A stretch of DNA of 27,814 nucleotides from Hypsibius dujardini (lineage: Eukaryota > Tardigrada > Eutardigrada > Parachela > Hypsibiidae), in NCBI GenBank assembly GCA_001579985.1, contig LRSR01003570.1:1-27814 (forward strand), written 5' to 3'. Positions 1 to 9,781 of this stretch are shown in pieces (positions within the stretch are counted from its first letter, which is position 1; every line of letters starts with the position of its first letter). The notes beneath the pieces were generated by a model. That model was not told the DNA's origin and did no database searches. It saw only the letters and a list, made by a program, of their open reading frames with translations. A program made the position numbers and the translations under genes.

Positions 1-46
<46 letters not shown>

Positions 47-85
47 GAGACAGACAGACAGACAAAGAGACAGACAGACAGACAA
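1..85. repeat. (GACA)n array, 3' side of the last visible SLCO exon
   Basis: Almost pure GACA at the window edge, with two gacaaagaga interruptions. On the transcribed strand it reads (TGTC)n. It begins about 20 nt beyond the last visible SLCO coding sequence, so it lies in an intron if the gene continues past the window. Confidence 0.95.
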
Positions 86-97
86 ACACGTCGGATA

Positions 98-120
98 GAC
101 CCGTACATATTGTACGGGTC
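98..120. repeat. 10-bp perfect palindrome at the end of SLCO exon 11
   Basis: GACCCGTACA and TGTACGGGTC flank a 3-nt centre (tat). On the minus strand the two possible weak donors, GTACAA and GTACGG, lie inside the hairpin, which is why the end of exon 11 cannot be fixed. Coding versus intronic status is unclear. Confidence 0.7.
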
Positions 121-3100
121 CAGGACATCATCGACCCCGACGATGGGTTCCTTGTTACATCCGAGCGCCATAACGGCGAAGAAACAGGCTGATCCAAGGA
201 GGGAACACGTTGCCATGACGTAACAGATTTGGCGCGGGCATAGCTTAAAATATCGGATGAAGATGCTTCCGAGAGACACACCGACTAACCAGCCGCATAT
301 AGGGGGAAGACCTGTAAATTGCTTCAAATTGTGACAACGAGAATCTTTACCGGAGCTCGTATTGAGCTCTACAATATATTCGGGTATGAATACGTTTTTC
401 AGAGAATCTTACTTCCAGCCAAGTTGATGATAGATTGTGGCAGCTGGTACTGTTCTTTCATAAATTTTGTCATGAATGACATGTAACCTGAAAATAGACT
501 CTTATAAATCTTACTCATAATACAGCACAAGCCTCTTCGGATGGCCATCACAGCATTTGTGGTTTGTTCCTTACCAGACATCGCGAAGGCGCTTATCAGC
601 TGGCCGAAAAGCTTGATTACGTAAGTGTAATTTTTCAAGAGTCGTAAGAGATTGACAGGTAGATCTAAAGAGAAAACCCAAAAACAATCCTTCGTTTATA
701 CGAGTTTCTGTAAGGTTCTGTAAGGTTTTTGTAAGGTTCTGTAAGGTTTCTGTAAGGTTGCATGGGATATTTATTGGGGTTTTTTTTCTCCTTGCGACGA
801 AAGGAGATGAAATTTGACTTTAATATTTCTAGGCTGTGTGCTAATTTTTGATTTCAAAAATTAACGGGAGTTCATTGGAATTTTGAATGCGGAACCCGAT
901 TCCCCGATCACATTCCTTAACTCGTGCAGAAATCTGAGAAAAACTCCATCCCATTAGCTTGTGTTTCAACATTTATGTTTTATGTTCAGTGGAACCAATA
1001 TCCTTCATAAGGAAATATGTTTTATAATTATGTTGAATTTTATTTGATTAATTAAAATAGCAGCTAAAACTATATCGTCTGACCAAAAGAGCGCCATATT
1101 TCTAGCGGATTCATTTCTGTCGTTTTCCCTTTACCGAAAGGTGATTTTTGGAGACTTAAAAAATATGGCTTCCCGGAAGAGGAACTTTGTTTTTTGGATG
1201 TCCAAAAATCCCCGCAAGCCAGTGTTTTCAGTTTCGTTTTTTTTTAAATTTTTTTATTGGTTCGGTGGAATTCGGTGGAATTCGCCGATCTACAGCAGTT
1301 GTTGGGAAATGAATGGATTAAAACCTGCCTAACCTTTCAAAGTGACCGGTGGCGATTTATAGGGTGCTTTGGGTTCGGGAACATTGAGCGTAATCTCCGA
1401 TGGCTGCTGCTGCAGTTCGTGCTCCATTTTAATGGCTGGTAATTTCTTGGAGGTCTTTGCTAACACCGATGGGAAGCACTAGAATCACACGCATCGATGG
1501 AAAATCTCTTGTGAAAGTGTTCGGGTGTTCCTTACAGATATCAGGAGGGCCATCACCATGACCCCCAGGCCGGCGATAATGAAACCCAAATACCACGCCG
1601 AGATCCTACATCGACCGAAAATGCTGTTGGCCACATTTTTAATTTGGGATGGCAACATTAAACTAAAAACTTAATCTTAAAACCTGACCTAATACCACAT
1701 TTATGTAAACTAATCTTTTTAATGACTTAAGTTTTAGTTTTAATTTCAGTTTCTAGAAAAATTAAACTAAACTGAAATACGAAGCAAAACTAAACTAAAA
1801 ATCCAAACTTACATTAAACTAACCATTTTTATGACTAAGGTTTTTAGTTTAATTTTAAGATTTTTTAAAAACTAAAAATAAATAAAATATGAAACAAAAT
1901 TTAACTAAAGACCTAAACTTCAAAAGAAACTGATCATTTTCGTGGCAAAGTTTTAGTTTTAATTAAATTTCTAGGAAAATTAAACTAAACTAAACAAAAA
2001 TATAAAAAAATTAAACTAAAAACTTAAAATTAAACTAAACTAATTATTTTGGTGACTACGTTTTAATTTTTAATATAAGTTTCCAAAAACATCTAAACTA
2101 ACTTGACAGATGAAACTAAACTGGATTAATACTTTTGAGGAGTAATATTTTAGTTTAGTTTTTCAGTTTATGGAAGAATCTATAACTAATAGTTTTAATA
2201 ACTAAAAGTTTAGATTAGTTTGTAATGATAAAACTAAGATATTCAATTCATTTGAACTAAAATGAAGCTAAAGTTTCAGGCCCTATAAAACTATCTGTAA
2301 TTGACTTATAATTTGTAATTTTAGCTTTTATCTTTAATTCCATTTTGTCAGCACTAATGCGTGCATGCTGAATGACAACAGCCGTGACGTAGTTGGGCCA
2401 ATAACTGTAACTAGAATCTGTCCTGTTACCATCGAGGATCGGATGGCTTGAAATCCGGATCTGCAATAACGACGACCTTCAGGGCGAATTGAGCTTAAGT
2501 AAAAAATGTCCCACCAACGGAGATTTCCTTGTTATTTCGCATCTTACGGGAAAAGTCGAAGTAGATGGTGTTGAAGACAGCGCTCAGGGCAGTTCCGATG
2601 AGCGGTCCAAAAATGAATCCAGCAAACGATAAAGCTGCAAGCATCAAGCAGTTTGGACTAAATTCTTCACCTGCTCTGCCTCTTATTAATTAGTGTGTTA
2701 GATTATCCCCCGTTCGTCCACGCAAATCTAAAGAACCGCTTTTAATTAATTGCACGTGTGTTCGAGTATATTCAGTGCCAATCACTTCTAAATGCAAAAA
2801 TGTCTCAATGCAAAAAATTATCTAAAATTTCGTTTTTTTGAGGCAAAATTTAAGTTTCAATCGACTGACGTGAGTAAAAAGCTGTTTTGCAATTGGGGGC
2901 AATCCCACTTAAATGTTTTAGCAACTAAAATTATTATTTTAGCTTTTTAGTCTATTAAAAAAATTAAAGCAGGGAAATTAGTTCTAGTTTAGTTTTTTTA
3001 GTTTAGTTTTTTTAGTTTTGCCATCCCTTTGAATGATTAAGGGTGGAAACTACAAATACTCGCGGCGCGTCTTACCAAAATACAGCGGTGTGTTCTTATT

Positions 3101-5954
3101 CTTCACGTTGTCGTCGACGAACGGCATTCCGAGGATGGAGGCCGTTGTCGCGCCCAGCCCCATGATGAATTCCGCGAAGCCGAGAACAATCAACGGACCG
3201 ATACGGTCGTTGTCGGATTTACTGCAGTCAATCGAGGCAGCTCGACTGCTGCCGTTCCTGCCGGCGTCGCAGAACGGTTCCTTCTTATCAGAACTGGTCG
3301 CCAGCACCGTCGCGAGCGACGACGTGAGGGAGGGCGGGAAAAATATTTCCGGTGATGCCATGAGGAGGAAGCCCAGTCCGACGAGGAGGGAGCCGCCGGC
3401 GATCCAGCGAGGTCGATGACCGGCTCCCCCGAAATGAGCCACCACCAGGGCGCTGAGAAGTTGACTGATCGGCGCAGATGTCAAATTGAGAATTAATTAA
3501 AGCAACTGTTTCGAAACAGAATTTCGACTGGTTAATTAATATTATTCAAAGTATTCAAAAATTGACTGCTCAGATAAAAGAGCAACCCGGCTTTTTTTGT
3601 GTTGAAAATTCAAGCCGGGTCGCCGAACGTGTTAGCAAAGAACAATTCTTTTCAGTTTTCAATATGCTTTCTACAGAATAAGTTTGGGTTTACAATTTTA
3701 TTTATGTTTTTTTTTTAAATACTTCACGTGACGTCATCAGGTCTCCTTATCCCATTTGGGCATACTTTTGACAACTTTATTAGACGAATTTCGTCTGATT
3801 TACTAATTTTTGGGCCTTTTATATAGATGCTCAAATTTATTGGACCCAAAATTCAGCGTTATAGTTGATCTTGTGTAGCGAGATGGAAATTACCAAGAAC
3901 CTTTGCAAATTTTTAATTTTGAGATGGGATTAACTTGGGTCGCCCTGTGTCTTCCACTTTTGGTTTCTGACTAGACACGGCAAACAGAAACGCTCCTTTT
4001 GAGTGTAACGAATCTGCATACCTATTGAAACTGTCCAAAACGCAGTAAATCTGACGGAATTCGTCCAGTGAAATTGCCAAAAAAAAATTCCAAAAAAATG
4101 TCCAAATTGGAGAAGAGGACCTGGTGACGTCATGAAACGTTTTTTTTTTAAAAATGAAAAAAAAGGCAAAATTTTGCAAATTGACAGATAATCGATAGGA
4201 AATAATGAGTGAAATTGCAAATATCTGTATTTTCCTTGCTAACATCTTCAGCGACATGTTCGGCGACCTGTCATGCATTTCAGAATAAAAGAAAGCGCCG
4301 GGTACCACTTACACTTAATTGGTCATCGGAAAAGGTGAACTTTTCTCTAAATATTTCTTTTCGGTAGCATATCATGATTTTAAAGGAATTACTATTAACA
4401 GTAACTTGAAACAATTTTTACGTGACGATCTCGTTTTAACGTACCTACTTAATATCTTATCTAATATCTAAAATCTTATCTAATATGTTATATCTCATTT
4501 AAATTTGCTGTTGATATTAACTGGCCATAAAAAAGGTAAGCTGGTTTCTCTTTTTCTCTTTCTTTCTCTTTTCTCGAATAATCTCTTTTCGATGGTATAT
4601 CTTGATTTCTGAATAATTACTATTATAAATAACAAAACAATTTTCACGTAACGGTCTCGCCTCTACGCACCTCCTTAATCTCTAATCTAATATCTGATCC
4701 AATATTTATGCACTCATTGTTGCCCTCCCACCTGCTTTCAGCGGCCGACAATTCCAATCATCATTTTTCAACACATTACGATTAAGTAAGCATGAGGGAA
4801 ATGGCCCTCAGAAAAGTTGGAAACCCAAAAAGTGGGTTTTTGATGAGACGTTTAATCGAAATGACTCGTTAGGAGGCGGAGCGGGGTGAGATAAAAAAAC
4901 AGGGAGGTTTTTCAATAATCTTGGTAATATATTACATTAATTAATTCAAGGCGTACCTGACATCACTCATTGCTCTGACGGTGCCGATAGACTGCGAGGA
5001 TAAGCCAAAGCGTTTCTCAATGGACGGTACCATGGATGCAAAGTATGAAAATGACATGCCTAAATGACAATAGAAATACTTTTATCATAAAGCATCGGGA
5101 TTCTCGCGTAGGGATGCCAAGAAAAAACCAAACTAAACAACCGTACTAAAACTCTTAGTAACTAAGGCTGTAATTTTTGATTTCAATAATAAAAGCACTA
5201 CCAAAAGTTTCAGTCGCTGAGTTTTTAAGTATGCAGAAATGAAATAGCAAGTTACTGAATTTGTTTGACTAAAACCACACCAAATGCACTTCGTACTAAA
5301 CTAAAAGTGCATAATAAATTTAATTAATTAATAAAGGTACTAAATATATTAGTACTTAATAAATAATAGTACTAAAATAATACTAATAAAATAAAAATAC
5401 TAAATAAAAATGTTAGATATAAATGTTAAATAAAAGTACTAATAATAATAATAATAATAATAATACTAAAGCACTATGCGATACTAAACGTACTAATGGT
5501 TTTGTTACTGAAAAACTTAATTAAAATCATCAGTTGTTTTGGTCAACTAAATGTTAATAAACCAAAAACAATTATATTATTAACTAATTTTAGTTTTTGC
5601 CATCCCTATTCCCGCAGCATTATTTCCCGTTCTGTGTTCCATACCGCGAAAGATGCTCAGCAGTACGAAACACAACATAAACGCCTGAAATAGAGAATAT
5701 AACGTATTCCGTAGCAAAGCAGAACCAAATAACGGAGGATATTGAGCACAGACCTTCATGTTGTTGAACATCTGCAGCCATCCCGGTGACCACCCGAAAA
5801 AGCCGCATAGTAAGGAGGATTCTTCCGGCTGCGGCGTTGCCGAAGCTTTTCCCGACGAAACAGGCACCGTTTTAATCTGCTCAGACAGGCCCTTCTCATC
5901 TTCCCTCGAGATGATGGACTTTCGTTTCAGGGACATTTTCGCGCTCGCAAGCAT
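107..5954 (-). CDS. SLCO: Organic anion transporter polypeptide (OATP/SLCO family), 3'-truncated, 11 exons seen
   Basis: A 12-TM plasma-membrane carrier family that moves amphipathic organic anions. Coding exons in transcription order: 5954-5754, 5684-5645, 5059-4957, 3464-3076, 2634-2548, 2460-2430, 1605-1536, 1478-1334, 664-575, 487-413, 311 to about 107; phases agree at every junction. About 478 residues are covered. Family marks: FGWSPGWLQMFNN before TM1, STIEKRFGLSS-like IEKRFGLSSQ, HRPRWIAGG, VDDNVKNKNTPLYFG, and the OATP signature read here as DPRWISAWYLGF (residues 281-292; usual form DxRW(I/V)GAWWxGF, so G and one W are replaced). Exon 9-10 gives LPVNLLRLLKN and YMSFMTKFMKEQ. The N-terminus (about 50 residues) is charged and cytosolic. 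I start at ATG 5954. The last donor is uncertain; the Kazal-like loop and the last TMs lie beyond the window. The exact SLCO subfamily is not resolved. Confidence 0.92.
706..762. repeat. Five short tandem copies of ctgtaaggttt
   Basis: Units of about 10-12 nt (ctgtaaggtt, tttgtaaggtt). On the SLCO coding strand each reads aaccttacag, a 3'-splice-site-like string, and they lie 45-100 nt upstream of the acceptor used for the exon at 664. Confidence 0.85.
1644..3029. repeat. AAACTAAA-rich diverged repeat(s) with GGGATGGCAA / TTGCCATCCC ends, probably hAT-derived
   Basis: The left end TTGGGATGGCAACATTAAAC (from 1644) is mirrored by TTTTAGTTTTGCCATCCC ending at 3027. The same inverted ends close the better-preserved copy at 5109-5608. 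SLCO exon 5 (2548-2634) and the microexon sit inside this span, so it is more likely two decayed elements: one in the intron up to about 2285 (ending caggcccta), and one ending at about 3029. I could not find clean target duplications here. Confidence 0.6.
2430..2460 (-). other. 31-nt microexon of the SLCO gene
   Basis: The minus strand reads ttattgcag, then 31 nt, then gtaaca. Phase 1 in and phase 2 out give HPDFKPSDPR plus the first two bases of the Trp codon. The next exon (1605) supplies the final G of TGG and continues ISAWYLGF. Without this exon, exons 2548 and 1605 are out of frame (phase 1 onto phase 2). It restores both the frame and the OATP signature, so I consider it real although there is no transcript evidence. 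Confidence 0.85.
3700..4155. repeat. Imperfect foldback element in SLCO intron 3
   Basis: The left arm (about 3700-3830: cgtgacgtcatcaggtctcc, gacgaatttcgtctgatttac) is the diverged reverse complement of the right arm (about 4020-4155: gtaaatctgacggaattcgtc, ggacctggtgacgtcatg). It is non-coding; reading frames across it show no recognisable protein. Confidence 0.75.
4317..4720. repeat. Diverged tandem duplication (about 230-bp offset) in SLCO intron 3
   Basis: Copy 1 (about 4317-4500) and copy 2 (about 4520-4720) share, in order, aaaaggt, tctcttttcggt/gatggtatat, aattactatta, aacaatttt(t/c)acgt, a closely matching cgatctcg/cggtctcg, and tctaatatct. No coding content seen. Confidence 0.7.
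5109..5608. mobile_element. Non-autonomous hAT-like MITE, 500 bp, in SLCO intron 2
   Basis: The ends TAGGGATGCCAAG and TTTTTGCCATCCCTA are inverted. The flanking octamers ttctcgcg (5101-5108) and ttcccgca (5609-5616) match at 6 of 8 bases, as expected of an old hAT 8-bp target duplication. The interior is AAACTAAA/TACTAAA-rich with a (TAA)n run at about 5440-5462. No transposase frame. The right end falls inside the intron close to the exon at 5645. Confidence 0.75.
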
Positions 5955-6620
5955 CAAATGGAATCACACTCACCACTCGATCGTGTATCGCATCGGAAAG
6001 CTGTCTGAGCGCCAATAAACTTTGACACAACCGGACATGTGACAGGTTAATTAATGTGCAGACTTAATTTAATAATACCAGTATCAGTATCTGTGCGATA
6101 AAGTGTCTGCCTCACACGCACGCACAGACACAGACACAGACACAGACACAGACATACACGCACACATTTACGAGAAGTCGTAATTTTTCCGCGTCTTTTT
6201 TATAGAGTCGTCATTTGACCAGTCTTCTTCTTCGCCTGCTGTTACAAACTCGAAATATTATAATGCCTCCCGCTGATGCTGCCCGGTCAGGGGGGGGGGA
6301 GGGGTTTGAACATATTATGCCACTGTTTCGCGAAGCTCCATGAGTAGGATAATATACGAGGCCTTTGTCGAAACGATCGATCATGCCGAAATATATCAGC
6401 CGGTGTTAATAATTTCTAAGATACATTATTATTATTAGGTGTGGACAGAGGTGTGTCTGTAGTGCTGACGTAACTGTTTTGTGAGGACGTCTTCCAAAAA
6501 AGCCCTGTTTTGAGGTACGCCTAAAAATATGAAAAATGTCGAACCGCATGACGCAGGCAGCTGGAGTGATCGACCGTGATGCTGTACGATCCATCGTGAC
6601 GACCAGATCAGACAGAGAGC
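5955..6620. other. Intergenic region upstream of the SLCO start
   Basis: Presumed SLCO 5' flank and promoter side. It holds a (CAGACA)n microsatellite at about 6123-6155 and a G-rich run at 6290-6305. No coding exon or core-promoter motif could be supported. Confidence 0.5.
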
Positions 6621-6639
6621 TTTAAGGTCGACCCAATTA

Positions 6640-7215
6640 GAAAATCATTTGCCGGAAAGAATGAAATTTGGCGCGTCCGTAAGGTTGGCCGGGGAAGTTT
6701 AAAAGGTGAACGGTCGGCAGGAGAGTGGACGAACCGATCGAAAGATGGATCGTTTGTCTGAAAGGGAGGCGGTCTGTTCCATAGTGGACGGTCGGTCCAG
6801 GTAGTGGACGGTAAGTCGGCACGGTACTTGATCAGTTCGGGTGATGGACCGCCAATTCGAAAGCTCGACGGCGAGACCGGGCGGTCGACGGTCAGACCAT
6901 GAGATGGGCGGTCTGCGTGGGACCGTGCATCGACCTTCTGAACGGACCTTCGACCTATCGGACTGCGTCTCAATCTTCTGGGTTCGCAATCGGTCTACAG
7001 TATCGACCGTCAACCTTCCGGACTGACTGTCGACCTTCCGGACTGACCGTCGACCTTTCTGCCTGGCAGCCAACTTTGCAGACTGACCGTCGACCTTTCT
7101 GCCTGGCAGCCAACTTTGTAGACTGATATCGACCTTTCGGATTGACCCTCGATCTTCTTTGGCTAAACAGACCATCATGGTTCTGACGGACTGACGGTTC
7201 ACCGTTCCATCAGAT
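6640..7215. repeat. About 20-bp minisatellite arranged as a large imperfect inverted array
   Basis: The right half (about 6925-7200) repeats GACTGACCGTCGACCTTYCG with a period of about 20; a 40-nt double unit, gactgaccgtcgacctttct plus gcctggcagccaactttgca, occurs twice in a row from about 7041. The left half (about 6690-6900) carries the reverse-complement motif (gtggacggtcgg, ggtcgacggtcagacc). Open frames across it are the by-product of repeats lacking stops. Confidence 0.8.
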
Positions 7216-7414
7216 CGTCATTCATTTGGACGAAATTTATCGGTATGAAGTTTGCCCGGTTCCCGGAATATACTTTACATTCGCACTTTTCGTTCACGGC
7301 TCGTCAAGAACTGACAACTGTAGGGAGCAGACCCATGAATCGTCAAATCGAGTTGCCACAATCACAAGTTCACACCATGTTATGCCCACTGAGTTGGTTA
7401 TGTCCGGCATTCCC

Positions 7415-8917
7415 CTAGCAAACTTTGGGCAAAGAAATTTTGCTCATCGCCAAAATCGTATCCGCTAGCGACTTTTTTGCCCGAATCGTTCCGTCGTCAA
7501 ACATCAGCCGATCGGCTCGCTCCTTCAGCTCCCGTTGTTCCCGCCGGGTTCTTGCTCGTCCGCACTTCTCATGCACCAAGTAGTCCCAGACGCTGCGAAT
7601 GATGGACTCCAGCTTCTCCGACTCGGACGCCACCACGGCCTGCCGACAGAACTGTAGCTCATTCCGCAGGATCGTTTCCGCGATTTTGAATCGCCGCTGT
7701 TGGATGCGGCTGATGGCGAAGAAGATCCGCGACCGGCAGCCCAGAACGGAGTCGTTCAGGTACGTTGAGAGACGCCATTGTGAAACGGAGATTTTGCCCG
7801 CTTTCTCGGCGAAAGCACTGAAGCCGATTTTGCCGAGGGAAGAGAAGGCGCCACCTAGAGTGGAGAGCCAGGCGAGATGTTCACGAACCAGTTCGTTCCA
7901 CATACATAATGTCCAAATCCGATGTTCCCTGCAATTAAACTCTGATGATTAGAAGATAGACAACCAGTCATATGGACAGACAGACAGGCAGACAGGCAAG
8001 CAGCCGCAGACAGGCAAGCAGACGCAGACAGGCAAGCAGACGCAGGCCGACAGAAAGACAGGCAGACAGACAAACAGACAGGCAGGCAAACAAGCAGGCA
8101 GGCAAACAGGCAGACACAGACATACAGACAGACAGACAGACAGACGGACAGACAGACAGAGGGTGTTGCTCTTACCAAGGCTCGTCGAATTTATTGTTCT
8201 GTGACCAGTCCAGAAAGACTCGAAAGGACAGTGGCCCACGGGTCTTGGAGGAGGCGTTTGAATATTTTTGGCGCAAATAAGAGTAAAGAAAGGCGCAAAA
8301 TTCCGGCGATTCCCGAAGGCAATACACAATTCTGCTGGCTAAATGGGGGTCCAAAAGGAATTCCGCACAGTAGTTCCGCCGGGGTTTTGAAAAGGGACTA
8401 AACAGACCCGGACTGCTCGCCTCTTCCGATGATGACAAGGTGTCGAGGAGGAAACCATAACGTTCGCTTTGCCATCTCGGACCGCCAACTCCGACAAAAG
8501 GAATCCAAGCTCCTATAAAAGTAGAACACGAAACTAACAATAAAATACCGCAAAAAATCAGTGTGTCCGCGTTGCATCTTTTGTTACACCTCTTCGATTG
8601 ATTGAATCGTTGTTGGGATCAACTGGTATTTCAAATTGATCAGTGTTTTATGCAGTTGATTGATTGATCGACTGACGAAATGTTGCATGCATTTTTAGAA
8701 TACTTCCCTGGTTTGTACTTGGTATCTTTCTTTTTCGCTCCAAAAAATCCTATGAAAAATTACCGCAGGAGAATCGATACGCAGGAGCAGCACCAGTGAG
8801 GGCGAAGTACGTGCCCATTTCTCCGGGCGAAGTTCCGGGCAACGGGAAATTGGAAAGATGAAGGATGATCCACGATTTTTGCAGTCTCTTCCGCTTCTCA
8901 ACTTTCACTAGAGCCAT
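7415..8917 (-). CDS. Uncharacterised 334-residue protein, three exons
   Basis: Exons: 8917-8764, 8512-8176, 7928-7415; phases 1 and 2 match and the stop is at 7415-7417. I start at ATG 8917 (MALVKVEKRKRLQKSW). The protein is soluble-looking with no signal peptide or convincing TM. Visible stretches: EMGTYFALTGAAPAYRFSCG (about 34-52), FRVFLDWSQNNKFDEPWEHR (about 148-167), LCMWNELVREHLAWLSTLGG (about 171-190), then helical Arg/Lys-rich sequence and REQRELKERADRL near the end. The Trp- and His-rich, well-spread sequence and clean splicing argue for a real conserved protein, but I cannot name the family. Intron 2 (7929-8175) is mostly a CAGA/CAGG array. It is transcribed away from AIFM3, with 864 bp between the starts. 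Confidence 0.8.
7973..8160. repeat. Mixed (CAGA/CAGG/CAAG)n array filling intron 2 of the 334-residue gene
   Basis: Degenerate tetranucleotide repeat; reads (CTGT)n in the transcript. It ends about 15 nt from the 5' splice site at 8175. It opens long frames (SVCL / DRQT peptides) that are not genes. Confidence 0.93.
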
Positions 8918-9781
8918 ATCTTGTGTCTGCAGTTTTATCCACCCACCACTGCAATGCGGAGTGACTGGTATTGCACTTAAAATCTAGCAACAACAATTTA
9001 ATGAAAATTGAGAGCCAAAGAAAGACGCAGTGAAATATAATTGGAAATGGGGAATTTGAAATGCGCCCCCAATTCAAGCTCAAATTGTGGAACGTCAACA
9101 AATCTAAATTTGTGTCGTAATTCGGAACAGCCGTCTTGGTAGTTCGTTTGATTGATTGATTGATTGTTAACAGGGCAATGAAAAGACAGGTAAACTCATT
9201 GGTTTGTAAAAGCTGAGGCGGATGCCTTTCCTTAATTTAGCACATTTAATTTTAACATTTGAAATTTGAAAGTTCTAATAACCACAAGAATTCAATAGTA
9301 GTGAGGAGTGGGGTGGAAGGATGAGATAAGGGAGGACAACTAGAACAGCGCCACCTAGGGTGCCTGATTATATGTAATGCGTGACGTCACCGGAAGTGCT
9401 TTTCACCCTCTGATCCTTCCTTCCCTCGTACTCGTTCGTACGCCAACCCGGCAAATACAAACACGCAAAACTGACAGCGCATGTATTTTTATCAGGTCTT
9501 CCCCCCCCCTTAACGATAGACCGAGAGGGCGCCGCAATTTAAAACCCTCTAGTTCATTTTTCCTCTCCCACTATCGATGTATTATTATTGTGTGATTATG
9601 GTTGTGATTCGATAGACTCCTAATAACGAACGATGATGATTGCAGCTGTAAATCTGTAGTAGAACTTCTTGATTTCACCTGTGCCGGTGGCAATTTTGGC
9701 AGCTCACATAGTACACGCGAGGAGAAGGGTGTAAACGGTGTGTGGGTCTGTCTGTGCACTCAAACAGCCACCGAAGTTATA
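8918..9781. promoter_or_regulatory. Divergent intergenic region between the 334-residue gene and AIFM3
   Basis: 864 bp separate two head-to-head start codons, so promoters for both must lie here or overlap. It holds a (GATT)n stretch at about 9149-9168 and a C-run near 9502. No core element can be assigned. Confidence 0.4.

Noticed and set aside
1-85. Spaced repeats as a CRISPR-like array
   Set aside because: Contiguous tetranucleotide repeats without spacers in a eukaryotic genome.
1606-1700. Longer SLCO exon starting inside the AAACTAAA repeat (open frame through LPSQIKNVANSIFGRCR)
   Set aside because: It would replace the family's DPRW segment. The 31-nt microexon plus the acceptor at 1606 restores it exactly.
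3913-4308. 131-codon minus frame inside SLCO intron 3
   Set aside because: It overlaps the right arm of a foldback and shows no family features; the SLCO splice pattern passes over it.
6608-7202. Overlapping open frames on both strands
   Set aside because: They arise from the 20-bp minisatellite; no domain, no splice structure.
7855-8329. Long frames with SVCLSVCL or DRQTDRQT peptides (also at 11185-11567, 11998-12429, 13280-13592, 20020-20229, 20804-21098, 21893-22328)
   Set aside because: They are translations of (CTGT/CAGA)n arrays, which have no stop codon on either strand. They are not proteins.
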